Both the position numbers and the translations under genes were made by a program. Source: Pyxidicoccus fallax (GTDB lineage Bacteria; Myxococcota; Myxococcia; Myxococcales; Myxococcaceae). From it: a DNA stretch of 46,158 bases. Position 1 is the stretch's first letter, and each line of letters begins with the position of its first letter. Shown here in pieces: positions 1 through 40,019 of this stretch. A model generated the notes under the pieces. It had not been told where the DNA came from. It was given only the letters and a program-made list of their open reading frames with translations, and did not search any database. The stretch covers positions 1 through 46,158 of the forward strand of contig NZ_JABBJJ010000058.1 of assembly GCF_012933655.1 (NCBI RefSeq), written 5' to 3'.

Positions 1-32421
<32,421 letters not shown>

Positions 32422-32428
32422 TGATGCC

Positions 32429-32458
32429 GGGCCTCCCAGGCGAACCTCCGGGAGGCCC
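32429..32458. terminator. Inverted repeat after the NRPS stop codon
   Basis: Perfect 9-bp arms GGGCCTCCC (32429-32437) and GGGAGGCCC (32450-32458) with a 12-base loop, starting 8 bases after the TGA that ends the NRPS. There is no T-run after the stem, so it is not a textbook intrinsic terminator, but its place between convergent genes fits a 3'-end hairpin. Confidence 0.5.
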
Positions 32459-32475
32459 ACGGCCTGGAAACGACG

Positions 32476-32507
32476 AGGGCGCCCACGCCGAGGAGGCGGG
32501 GCGCCCT
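32476..32507. terminator. Second inverted repeat between the convergent NRPS and hydrolase genes
   Basis: Perfect 9-bp arms AGGGCGCCC (32476-32484) and GGGCGCCCT (32499-32507), loop of 14 bases. It lies about 36 bases past the stop of the minus-strand hydrolase and may serve either or both transcripts. No U-tract is evident in either direction. Confidence 0.45.
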
Positions 32508-32542
32508 GCGTCAAGACAGAGGCCGCGAATCAGCTCAGAGCC

Positions 32543-33772
32543 TCACGACTTCGGCTTGCCCAGCCACGTCCGGAGCTGATTGGAGACGCGCATCGCCGAG
32601 CGGTCCTGGTTGGTCAGCACCACCGTGACGACGTCGTTGTCGAGGTAGATGTCCAGGTTCGAGCTGATGCCCACGAAGCCGCCGCTGTGGCCCACGATGC
32701 GGTGCTTGGGGAAGATCTGGAACCCCAGTCCGTAGGCGCGCTCGCCGGACAGCGGCTCCTGGGTGAACATCTGCTCCAGCGTCTTCTGGCTCACGAGCTT
32801 CCCCGCGCGCAGCGCCACGACGAAGCGGTGCAGGTCCTCCACCGTGGAGTAGCCACCGCCGGCCGGCCCGCCGCGGATGACGTGCTCGAAGAGGTTGTTG
32901 CGCCACACCACGCCGGCCGGGGTCTCCTGCCGCACGTAGCCCACGGCCAGGTTCGGCACCACCGTGTCCAGGTCGTAGCACTCCGTGTCCTTCATCCCCG
33001 CGGGCTTGTAGACGTGCTCGCGGACGTGGTCGAAGTAGCTGCGGCCCGTCACCTTCTCGATGATGGCGCCCAGCACCACGTAGTTGCTGTTGCCGTACGC
33101 CCAGCTCGTGCCCGGAGGGAATGCGCGCTTCCCGTCGCGCACCAGCGGCTTGAAGTCCTCCACCGTGCGGAACAGCGCCCGCGACGAGCGCTGGAACTGC
33201 TCGGTGAAGTAGCTGCCCAGGCCCGAGGTGTGGTTCAGCAACTGGCGCACGGTGACCTGCTTCGCCACCTCGGCCGGCAGCCAGTCCTCACCGAGGTACT
33301 TGGAGACGGGGTCCTCCAGCGACAGCTTCCCCTGCTCCACGAGCTGGAGCACGGCCACCGCGGTGAACATCTTGTTCATCGACCCGAGGTTGAACCGGGT
33401 GTCCAGGCGGTTGGGGACGTTCCACGTCCGGTCCGCCTGGCCCCATACGCCCGTGGCCAGGACCTTCGAGCCTCGCGCCACCAGGATGGCGCCGGAGAAG
33501 GCCTCCTGCGCCGCCAGCGGGTCCACCAGCGCCTTGAGCGCCGCGGGCAGCTCGGCATCCGTCTTCGGAGCGGGCACCGTGGGCATCGCGGGCGCCGCCG
33601 GCGCGCTTCCATTCGCCTTCTGCACCATCGTCGGTTGAGGCCCCTGCTTCGGGGGAGCGGTCGTGGCCGGGCCTCCGGGCTTCGTGCTGCTCGCGGAAGC
33701 GGGGGCCGTCAGGAGCAACGAGGAGCACAGGCCGGCGATGGCGCACCGGGCCGCGGAGCGGAATGAGGACAT
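32543..33772 (-). CDS. Secreted serine hydrolase, class C beta-lactamase / DD-peptidase fold
   Basis: A 409-residue protein of the Pfam beta-lactamase family (PF00144), which includes AmpC, DD-carboxypeptidases, esterases and D-amino-acid peptidases. Catalytic motifs are SxxK at 131-134 (SMNK), YxN at 226-228 (YGN) and HxG at 362-364 (HSG). An N-terminal signal peptide (hydrophobic core ending in an ASA site near residue 28) precedes a Pro/Ala-rich linker to about residue 70, so it should act outside the cytoplasmic membrane. The frame is open upstream to 33868, but I chose the ATG at 33772 because the signal peptide begins there and an AAGGGAA ribosome site lies just ahead. It follows the P450 gene by 40 bases. 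It could act on the cell wall, a beta-lactam, or the neighbouring peptide; the sequence does not decide. Confidence 0.92.
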   Translation of the reverse strand: MSSFRSAARCAIAGLCSSLLLTAPASASSTKPGGPATTAPPKQGPQPTMVQKANGSAPAAPAMPTVPAPKTDAELPAALKALVDPLAAQEAFSGAILVARGSKVLATGVWGQADRTWNVPNRLDTRFNLGSMNKMFTAVAVLQLVEQGKLSLEDPVSKYLGEDWLPAEVAKQVTVRQLLNHTSGLGSYFTEQFQRSSRALFRTVEDFKPLVRDGKRAFPPGTSWAYGNSNYVVLGAIIEKVTGRSYFDHVREHVYKPAGMKDTECYDLDTVVPNLAVGYVRQETPAGVVWRNNLFEHVIRGGPAGGGYSTVEDLHRFVVALRAGKLVSQKTLEQMFTQEPLSGERAYGLGFQIFPKHRIVGHSGGFVGISSNLDIYLDNDVVTVVLTNQDRSAMRVSNQLRTWLGKPKS

Positions 33773-33812
33773 GTGCACTTCCCTTCGAGCGAGTCCAGCC
33801 GTGAGCCGGCGA

Positions 33813-35228
33813 CTATCCCACGGCGGCGAGCGGCGCCTCGGAAGAAGTCGAGGCCGGCAGCCGCGCACGGGCCGACACCACCTTCATCCACAGGTTCTCC
33901 GGGTAGTGGGCGCCGCCCGTGACGGCCTGGACGGGCTTGCCCGGCATCAGCTCCAGCCGGAAGCGCTGGGCCACCATCGCGCTGGCCAGCGTGGCAATCA
34001 TCGACGCGAGCTGCGCGCCGATGCACACCCGCTGCCCCGCGCCATACGGCAGGTACACGAAGCGGGGACGGGCCCGCACCTGCTCCGGCTCGAAGCGGCT
34101 CGGGTCGAAGGTGTGCGGGTCCTTCCAGTAGGCCGGGTGCCGGTGCATCACGTACGCCGACGACATCAGCATCGTGCCCTTCGGCACGTCGTACTCCCCG
34201 AGCTTGTCGTCCTGCACGGCCGGCCGGCCCATGCCCGGCGCGGGCGAGTAGTGCCGCAGCGTCTCGTCGAACACCTGGCTGACGTACTGGAGCGCCGGCA
34301 GGTCCTGCACCGTGGGCAGCCGCCCGCCGAGCGCGCGGTCCACCGTGTCGAACATGCGCTCGCGCACCTCGGGGTACTGCGTCAGGCAGTACCACATCCA
34401 CGACAGGCCGATGCCCGCGGAGACGTGCCCGCCGTAGAGGAACTCGATGAACTCGTCCCGGACCTCCACGTCGGTGAGCTTCTCGCCCTTCTCGTCCGTC
34501 GTGGTGATGAAGTGGCCCGCCAGGTCGTCGGACTGCTCGGCCAGGGCCATCCGCGCGCGAACCTTCTCCCAGACGAACTCGTTGAGCCGCTTCGCCGCGG
34601 GCAGCACCTTCGGGAAGTTCGTCAGGAAGTACGTCCGCCGCAGCTTGCGCGGCATGGGCAGGTACTCCTCCACCACCGAGCGCACCCGGATGGAGTAGAG
34701 CATGTAGTGGAAGGCCGCCTCGCAGACGTCGTCCGGCGGGTCCTCCGAGTACACAATCTGCCCCATGGCGGAGATGACCAGCCGGGACATCTCCGGGAAC
34801 AGCTCCACCGGCGTGCCCGCGCGCGCGAGGGCCTCCCAGCGCGTGTCGAGCAGCCGCTCGATGACGCCCACGATTTTCGGCGTCAGCGCCGTCACCTTGT
34901 CGCGCTGGAAGGCGGGCTGAATCATGCGGCGGTGGCGCTTCCAGTGAGCGCCCTCGCTGCTCGACAGGCCCTGCCCCATCACGATGCCGCGCTGCCCCGC
35001 CTGCATGTTCTTGGGGTAGTTGTTGACCGCGGCGTCGGCCAGGAAGTGCTTGATGTAGGCCGGATTCGTGACGAGGTAGACGCTGCCCCCCGGCGGCCTC
35101 AGCCAGACGATGTCTCCGTACTTCTCGAAGAAGCGCAGGAACGCCTTGTTGATGTCGCGCCGCTCACGAAGCGAGTGCCAGATGTAGGGGATGAGCGGGA
35201 CAGCGGGGGGCCGATGGAGCTTGGACAT
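33813..35228 (-). CDS. Cytochrome P450 with altered I-helix motif
   Basis: A 471-residue soluble P450 of ordinary bacterial length. Visible are the C-helix WxxxR (W96, R100), the K-helix ExxR (E322-R325, ETLR), PSRF (377-380) and the heme loop YGAGQRVCIG with the axial Cys402. The I-helix, normally [A/G]Gx[D/E]T[T/S], reads GGHVSA at 266-271: the acid is Val269 and the alcohol is Ser270, so the usual proton-delivery pair is changed. Possible roles are hydroxylation or another oxidation of the nearby NRPS peptide, or unrelated lipid or xenobiotic oxidation. No ferredoxin or reductase partner is encoded in the window. The start has no clear Shine-Dalgarno sequence. It is upstream of, and probably co-transcribed with, the serine hydrolase gene. 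Confidence 0.95.
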   Translation of the reverse strand: MSKLHRPPAVPLIPYIWHSLRERRDINKAFLRFFEKYGDIVWLRPPGGSVYLVTNPAYIKHFLADAAVNNYPKNMQAGQRGIVMGQGLSSSEGAHWKRHRRMIQPAFQRDKVTALTPKIVGVIERLLDTRWEALARAGTPVELFPEMSRLVISAMGQIVYSEDPPDDVCEAAFHYMLYSIRVRSVVEEYLPMPRKLRRTYFLTNFPKVLPAAKRLNEFVWEKVRARMALAEQSDDLAGHFITTTDEKGEKLTDVEVRDEFIEFLYGGHVSAGIGLSWMWYCLTQYPEVRERMFDTVDRALGGRLPTVQDLPALQYVSQVFDETLRHYSPAPGMGRPAVQDDKLGEYDVPKGTMLMSSAYVMHRHPAYWKDPHTFDPSRFEPEQVRARPRFVYLPYGAGQRVCIGAQLASMIATLASAMVAQRFRLELMPGKPVQAVTGGAHYPENLWMKVVSARARLPASTSSEAPLAAVG

Positions 35229-35278
35229 GGGATGACGGAACGGTCCGCAAGGTGGAATCGCGCAAATGTTCCATGTCC

Positions 35279-35284
35279 ATCATA
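35279..35284 (-). promoter_or_regulatory. Possible -10 element upstream of the P450 gene
   Basis: TATGAT on the minus strand, about 50 bases before the P450 start, in the 92-base gap after the ABC-F gene. No good -35 hexamer lies 16-18 bases ahead, so it may be chance; the gap is also short enough for read-through from the ABC-F gene. Confidence 0.25.
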
Positions 35285-35320
35285 CTGCGAGCACCAGTCC
35301 GGGTCTCCCCCCCCTCCCCG

Positions 35321-37294
35321 TCATCCCAGGGAAGCCGAGGCCTGGGCCAGCTTTTCCTGGGCTTCCTCCCACCGGGCATAGAGGGACTCCAGCTCCTCCT
35401 TGCCGGCGCGGTGCGTGTCCATCAGCGGCTTGGCGCGCGCGAAGTCGTTGTAGAGCGCGGGGTCCGCGAGCTGCGCCTCGCGCTCCTTCTGCTCGGCCTC
35501 CAGCGAGGCGATGCGCTCCTCCAGCTTCGCGATTTCCTTCTTGATGGGGCCCTCGACGACGCTGCGGCGCTGGCGGGCCTCGGCCTCCATGCGCTTGCGG
35601 TCCTTCTCCGTCATCGGCCCGGTGGCCGCCTTGTCCGCGCGGCCATTCCCCGCCGCCGCGGCCGCCGCGGCCTCCGCCGCCTGCCGCATCTGCTCCTGGT
35701 GGTACAGGTAGTCGTCGAGGTTGCCCGGGTGCGGCGTCAGCTTCCCGTCCGCCACCTCCCACACGTGGGTGGACAGGTTGTTGATGAAGCTGCGGTTGTG
35801 GCTGACGAAGAGCAGCGTGCCCGTGTAGCTCTTCAGCGCCTCGATGAGCATCTCGGACGAGTCCAGGTCCAGGTGGTTGGTGGGCTCGTCCATCAGCAGG
35901 AAGTTGGAGGGCACCAGCAGCAGCTTGGCCAGCGCCACGCGCGCGCGCTCACCGCCGCTGAGCACGCCGATGGGCTTCTCCACGTCGTCGCCGCTGAAGA
36001 GGAAGGCGCCCAGCACACCGCGCACGTAGCTCTCCGGCTTGTCCGCCGCGAGCGGCCGCACCTCCTCGATGATGGTGTTCTGCCGGTCCAGCTTGTCCGC
36101 GTGGTGCTGCGCGTAATAGCCCACCACCACGTTGTGCCCGAGCGTCACCTTGCCGGTGTCCGGCGCCAGCTCGCCCGCGACCATCTTCAAGAGCGTCGTC
36201 TTGCCCGCGCCGTTGGCGCCCACCACGGCGATGCGCTGTCCGCGCTCCAGGCGCCCATTGAGGTTGTCGTACACCGTCTGCGCGCCGTACCGCTTGGAGA
36301 TGCCCTCCAGCGTCACCACGTCACGGCCGCTGCGGTCCACCTCCGGGAAGCGGAACTTCATGGTGCTGCGCTCCTCGAGCACCTGCACCTTCTCCAGCTT
36401 CTCCAGCATCTTCGCGCGGCTCTGCGCCTGCCGCGCCTTGGTGGCCTTGGCGCCGAAGCGGTCGATGAAGCCCTGCAGCTCGGCGCGGCGGGCCTCCACG
36501 CGCTCGGCGCGGGCCTTCAGGAGTTCCTTCTCCTCGGCGCGCAGGCGCTTGTAGTCGTCGTAGTTGCCGGCGTACTCGCGCACGCCCTCCAGCTCCAGGG
36601 ACACCACCCGGTTGATCTGCCGGTTGAGGAAGTCCTTGTCGTGGGAGATGAGGACCAGCGCCTTGTTGGAGCGGCGCAGGAAGTCGTCGAACCACGTGAG
36701 CGTGGGCACGTCCAGGTGGTTGGTGGGCTCGTCCAGCAGCAGCAGGTCCGGGTCCTGGAGCAGCAGGCCGGCGAGGGCCGCGCGCATGCGCCAGCCGCCG
36801 GACAGGGCCGACGTGGGCTTGAGCAGGTCCGCGTCGCGGAAGCCCAGGCCCTTGAGGATGCGCTCGGCGTGGTGCTTGCCGTAGCGGTTCTCGAAGTCGT
36901 CCAGCTCCGCGTGCAGGTCCGACAGGGACTGGGACAGCTCGAGCTGGTCGTCCTCGTCGGTGGCCTCGGCGAGCGCCGCCTCGGTCTCCTTCAGCCGGGC
37001 CTCCAGGGCGTCGCGGCCGGGCACGGTGCTCATCACCGCCTCCACGACGGTGCCCTCGGGCAGGCCGGCGATTTCCTGGGGCAGATAGCCCGCGCGGGCC
37101 TTCCGGGCGTACTGCACGGTGCCCGAGTCCGGCTGGTTCACCCCGGCCAGTATCTTCATCAACGAGCTCTTGCCCGTCCCGTTGGCGCCGACGAGACCTA
37201 CACGGTCCCTGGGGCCCAGGGTGAAGTTGTCGTTGTCGAAGAGGACCTTCTTTCCGTAGGCGAGACAGAGGTCCTGGGCGATGACGAGGCTCAT
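35321..37294 (-). CDS. ABC-F family ATPase (Uup/YheS-like), ribosome-associated
   Basis: A 657-residue protein with two ATPase cassettes and no membrane segments, the ABC-F layout. These proteins bind the ribosomal E site and either help stalled translation or protect against antibiotics. Cassette 1 has Walker A GANGTGKS (36-43), LSGGW (164-168), DEPTNHLD (188-195) and H218. The linker at about 245-315 is charged and helical (the P-site tRNA interaction motif region). Cassette 2 has GANGAGKT (359-366), LSGGE (445-449), DEPTNHLD (469-476) and H499. A poly-Ala hinge and a C-terminal coiled coil rich in Glu/Lys (about 560-657) resemble Uup and YheS more than EttA. It is transcribed divergently from the kinase gene. 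A role in self-resistance to the NRPS product is possible from position only. Confidence 0.95.
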   Translation of the reverse strand: MSLVIAQDLCLAYGKKVLFDNDNFTLGPRDRVGLVGANGTGKSSLMKILAGVNQPDSGTVQYARKARAGYLPQEIAGLPEGTVVEAVMSTVPGRDALEARLKETEAALAEATDEDDQLELSQSLSDLHAELDDFENRYGKHHAERILKGLGFRDADLLKPTSALSGGWRMRAALAGLLLQDPDLLLLDEPTNHLDVPTLTWFDDFLRRSNKALVLISHDKDFLNRQINRVVSLELEGVREYAGNYDDYKRLRAEEKELLKARAERVEARRAELQGFIDRFGAKATKARQAQSRAKMLEKLEKVQVLEERSTMKFRFPEVDRSGRDVVTLEGISKRYGAQTVYDNLNGRLERGQRIAVVGANGAGKTTLLKMVAGELAPDTGKVTLGHNVVVGYYAQHHADKLDRQNTIIEEVRPLAADKPESYVRGVLGAFLFSGDDVEKPIGVLSGGERARVALAKLLLVPSNFLLMDEPTNHLDLDSSEMLIEALKSYTGTLLFVSHNRSFINNLSTHVWEVADGKLTPHPGNLDDYLYHQEQMRQAAEAAAAAAAGNGRADKAATGPMTEKDRKRMEAEARQRRSVVEGPIKKEIAKLEERIASLEAEQKEREAQLADPALYNDFARAKPLMDTHRAGKEELESLYARWEEAQEKLAQASASLG

Positions 37295-37305
37295 GGCGGG
37301 CGGGG

Positions 37306-37311
37306 ATGTAA
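37306..37311 (-). promoter_or_regulatory. Candidate -10 element just upstream of the ABC-F start
   Basis: TTACAT on the minus strand, whose first base is 17 bases before the ATG. AT-rich hexamers are rare in this DNA. If used, the transcript would have a very short leader or none. No convincing -35 seen. Confidence 0.25.
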
Positions 37312-37401
37312 CAGTCCTCGGGCCCCTCGGGAACGTCAGATGTGCCTGCCCGGCCGCCCCGGGGCCAACCGGCCCCTTTCCGGACCCCGCCAGGGCCTGC
37401 C

Positions 37402-37407
37402 TATACT
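37402..37407 (+). promoter_or_regulatory. Candidate -10 element giving a leaderless kinase mRNA
   Basis: TATACT beginning 15 bases before the ATG at 37417 (TATACTCCGGGCCACATG). Transcription starting about 7 bases after it would begin almost at the start codon. There is no Shine-Dalgarno sequence in between. The matching -35 (around TTCCGG, 37378-37383) is poor. Confidence 0.4.
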
Positions 37408-37416
37408 CCGGGCCAC

Positions 37417-39123
37417 ATGGCTGCCCCCTGCCCCCACTGCGGAAGTACCGACGGCGTCGACCACCTGTGTTCCGGCCAGAGTCTGCAGCTCCTCGGGCAG
37501 GTGCTCGATGGGCGGTACAAGATTGAGAGCGTCCTGGGCCAGGGCGGCATGGGCATGGTGTTCCGCGCCACGCAGACGTCGGTGCAGCGCCCGGTGGCGG
37601 TGAAGACGCTGAACCCGTCGCTGGCCGCGGCGCCGCAGTTCTTCGAGCGCTTCCGCCGCGAGGCCGAAATCGCCAGCCGGCTGCGCCACCCCAACGTCAT
37701 CACCATCTTCGACTTCGGCCGCGCGCCAGACGGCACGTGTTACTTCGTGATGGAGCTCCTGCAGGGCGAGAGCCTCAAGGAGATCGTCAAGCGCGAGGGC
37801 CCCATGTCCCTGCGCCGCGCGGTGAACCTCATCGAGCAGGCCTGCCAGGGCCTGGCGCATGCGCACGCGGAAGGCTGCGTGCACCGTGACCTCAAGCCGC
37901 ACAACATCATGGTGCAGCAGCTCAGCGGCAAGGACTTCGTCAAGGTCCTCGACTTCGGCCTGGTGAAGGCGATGGAGGCCGAGGAGGAGGAGCAGCTCAC
38001 CTCCACCGGGCAGGTGCTGGGCACGCCGCAGTACATGCCGCCCGAGCAGGCCGGCGGCGAGGCCGTAGACCCGCGCTCGGACCTGTATTCGATGGCGGGC
38101 GTCCTCTACTACTGCCTCACGGGCAGCTCGCCGTACGGCGCGAACACGGTGCGCAAGGCGCTCACCGCGTCGCTCACGCAGCCGGTGCCGGCCGTCAACA
38201 GCAAGCGCCAGGGCGCTCCGGTGCCGGCCGCGCTGGATGCGTTCTTCAAGAAGGCGCTCGCGCCCGAGAAGGAGGACCGCTACCAGAACGCCCAGGAGTT
38301 CGTGGACGCGATGCTGGACACGGTGGCCGACCTGTCCCCCGAGGAGCTGGACGCGATGCCCAGCGGCGGCTCGGCGTCCACGGGCAACGAACGCGGCAGT
38401 GGCAGCAGGCCGGGCAGCCGCGCGGGCCGTCCGAACAGTGGAAGCGGCAGCGGCGTGCGGGCCTCTCGCGCCGGTGCGCCCGCGGTGGGCCGCGGCTCCA
38501 CGCCGTCCAACGTCGTCGTCGCGCGGGGGCAAGGTGCGGCGGGCAGTGGCTCGTCGCCCAGCCGCGCGCGCCCCGCCGTGCCCCGGGCCGCGCCGCCTCC
38601 CGAGCCTCCGCCGCCGCCTCCCGAGCCGCAGGGCATGTCCACCGGCAAGAAGGCCGCGTTCGTCGCCGTGCCGCTGGTGCTGCTCGCCGTCGGCGTGGCG
38701 GTGGTGATGGGAAGCGGAGGCCCGGCGGCGCAGCCTTCCACGACGGAGACGCGCCGCGACGCCCAGGCCACGAGGCCCTCGACGGCCGCGGGTGCCAACG
38801 CGGGCACCGCGCCCGTGGCGGCCCAGGCCGTGAAGGTGTCCATCAAATCGAGCCCGGCCGGCGCCGCCATCCTCCTCGGAGGCAACCGGCAGGTGGGCAC
38901 CACGCCGGTGACGCTGGAGCTGCCGCGCGACAAGACGCACGAGCTGACCTTCGAGCTGGCGGGTCACCAGAAGGTCACGCGCACGCTGGACTTCAGCCTC
39001 ATGGCGGGCGACGCACAGACGGTGGACGTGACGCTGGAGCCGGTGCGCGCCGCCGCGCCGTCCCGCCCGGCCAGGCCCGCGAAGTCGGGCGGCGGCGGGC
39101 AGGACATCTCCATCTTCGAGTAG
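37417..39123 (+). CDS. Membrane Ser/Thr protein kinase with zinc-ribbon N-terminus and PEGA domain
   Basis: A 568-residue eukaryotic-type kinase. A CPHC...HxC cluster (C5, C8, H16, C18) suggests a small zinc-binding head. The kinase domain runs from about 34 to 300, with G-loop GQGGMG (41-46), VAVK (K63), HRDLKPHN (catalytic D158), DFG (179-181) and GTPQYMPPE (202-210), so it should be active. A Gly/Ser- then Pro-rich linker (about 315-410) leads to one transmembrane helix (about 412-434) and a PEGA domain (about 471-545, SSPAGA...GTTP) expected on the outer face. This layout is common in myxobacteria and suggests signalling from the envelope. I chose the ATG at 37417 rather than the earlier frame start at 37342 because the cysteine cluster and a -10-like box adjoin it. 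Confidence 0.95.
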   Translation: MAAPCPHCGSTDGVDHLCSGQSLQLLGQVLDGRYKIESVLGQGGMGMVFRATQTSVQRPVAVKTLNPSLAAAPQFFERFRREAEIASRLRHPNVITIFDFGRAPDGTCYFVMELLQGESLKEIVKREGPMSLRRAVNLIEQACQGLAHAHAEGCVHRDLKPHNIMVQQLSGKDFVKVLDFGLVKAMEAEEEEQLTSTGQVLGTPQYMPPEQAGGEAVDPRSDLYSMAGVLYYCLTGSSPYGANTVRKALTASLTQPVPAVNSKRQGAPVPAALDAFFKKALAPEKEDRYQNAQEFVDAMLDTVADLSPEELDAMPSGGSASTGNERGSGSRPGSRAGRPNSGSGSGVRASRAGAPAVGRGSTPSNVVVARGQGAAGSGSSPSRARPAVPRAAPPPEPPPPPPEPQGMSTGKKAAFVAVPLVLLAVGVAVVMGSGGPAAQPSTTETRRDAQATRPSTAAGANAGTAPVAAQAVKVSIKSSPAGAAILLGGNRQVGTTPVTLELPRDKTHELTFELAGHQKVTRTLDFSLMAGDAQTVDVTLEPVRAAAPSRPARPAKSGGGGQDISIFE

Positions 39124-39177
39124 CCCCGCGCTCCCGCGCCGCCGACTTCAGCGGCCCGCCGCGCGAGGCCGGCCGTT

Positions 39178-39915
39178 TCACACCCGCTTCGCCAGCTTCG
39201 GGAGCACCTCGCCGCTCTTGCCGGTGACGTGGTGGTCGAAGCTGCTGGCGTTCTGCGGCGGGTCCAGGTTGACGAGCCACGTCTCCCCGCCCGCCTCGGA
39301 CACCCGGTCGACGATGCCCGCGGCCGGGTAGACGGCGCCGGAGGTGCCCGCCGCGAGGAACACGAAGCGCCCGCCCGACGTGGAGCCCCTCAGCGCGAAG
39401 TCCTCGATGCGCTGCATGTCCGCTGGGTCCAGGTACTCACCGAACCAGACGATGTGCGGGCGCAGCTTCCCGCCGCAGTCGCCACAGGTGGGCACGGTGC
39501 CTTCCGGGTAGGCGGTGGTGTCATCGAACGGGGTCCGCTTGCACTTGCTGCAACGCGTCTTGAAGAGGGTGCCGTGCATCTCCACCACGCGCTGGCTGCC
39601 CGCCCGCCGGTGCAGGCCGTCCACGTTCTGGGTGGCCATGAGGAAGCGGTCGCCCAAGTGGCGCTCCCAGGCCACCAGCGCGTCATGGCCGGGGTTGGGG
39701 TGCACGGCGGAGGCCGCCGCGCGACGCTGCGAGTAGAAGCGCCACACCAGGGCCGGGTCCTTCACGAAGCCCTGGGGCGAGGCCACGTCCTCGATGGGGT
39801 GGTTTTCCCAGAGTCCGTCCATGCCACGGAAGGTGGGGACTCCACTCTCGGCGGAGACCCCGGCTCCCGTGAGGACGAGCAGCCAGGTCTTGGAGTCGAG
39901 GATGAGCTGTTCCAT
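39178..39915 (-). CDS. cobB: Sir2-family NAD-dependent protein deacylase (class III, CobB/SIRT5-like)
   Basis: A 245-residue sirtuin that removes acyl groups from lysine using NAD. Motifs are GAGVSAESGVPTFRG (17-31), TQNVDGLH (95-102), catalytic His114 in EMHG, four zinc cysteines (122, 125, 144, 147) and VWFGE (156-160). FYSQRR contains the Tyr61-x-x-Arg64 pair that in SIRT5 and CobB binds succinyl or malonyl groups, so de-succinylation is likely as well as de-acetylation. The frame extends upstream to an ATG at 39969 (263 residues), but GGGAG lies 7 bases before the ATG at 39915 and the fold begins soon after, so I prefer the shorter form. Its end converges on the kinase gene, 54 bases away. 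Confidence 0.93.
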   Translation of the reverse strand: MEQLILDSKTWLLVLTGAGVSAESGVPTFRGMDGLWENHPIEDVASPQGFVKDPALVWRFYSQRRAAASAVHPNPGHDALVAWERHLGDRFLMATQNVDGLHRRAGSQRVVEMHGTLFKTRCSKCKRTPFDDTTAYPEGTVPTCGDCGGKLRPHIVWFGEYLDPADMQRIEDFALRGSTSGGRFVFLAAGTSGAVYPAAGIVDRVSEAGGETWLVNLDPPQNASSFDHHVTGKSGEVLPKLAKRV

Positions 39916-39972
39916 GGCGCGGCTCCCGTGCGGCGGAAAAGGATTCAGGGTATTGAGGGACGACGACATCGC

Positions 39973-39989
39973 CGGGGCCTGACGCCCCG
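39973..39989. other. Small palindrome between the divergent sirtuin and MsrC genes
   Basis: Arms CGGGGC and GCCCCG separated by CTGAC. It lies in the 104-base divergent gap and could be an operator or a chance GC hairpin; it is also just outside the alternative sirtuin start. Confidence 0.2.
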
Positions 39990-40019
39990 ACGAAGGTTCC
40001 CCTTTCGAGGTTCTCCATC

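Noticed and set aside
33773..33868. Longer N-terminus for the serine hydrolase (start at 33868)
   Set aside because: It would place an Arg-rich stretch before the signal peptide and overlap the end of the P450 gene; the ATG at 33772 has a ribosome site and begins the signal peptide.
35252..35275. A sigma-54-like promoter (TGGAAC...TTGC) ahead of the P450 gene
   Set aside because: The spacing between the two elements is several bases too short for a -24/-12 promoter.
35300..35322. A G-rich tract on the minus strand after the ABC-F stop as a possible G-quadruplex
   Set aside because: There are only two long G-runs, not the four runs of three needed for a convincing three-layer quadruplex.
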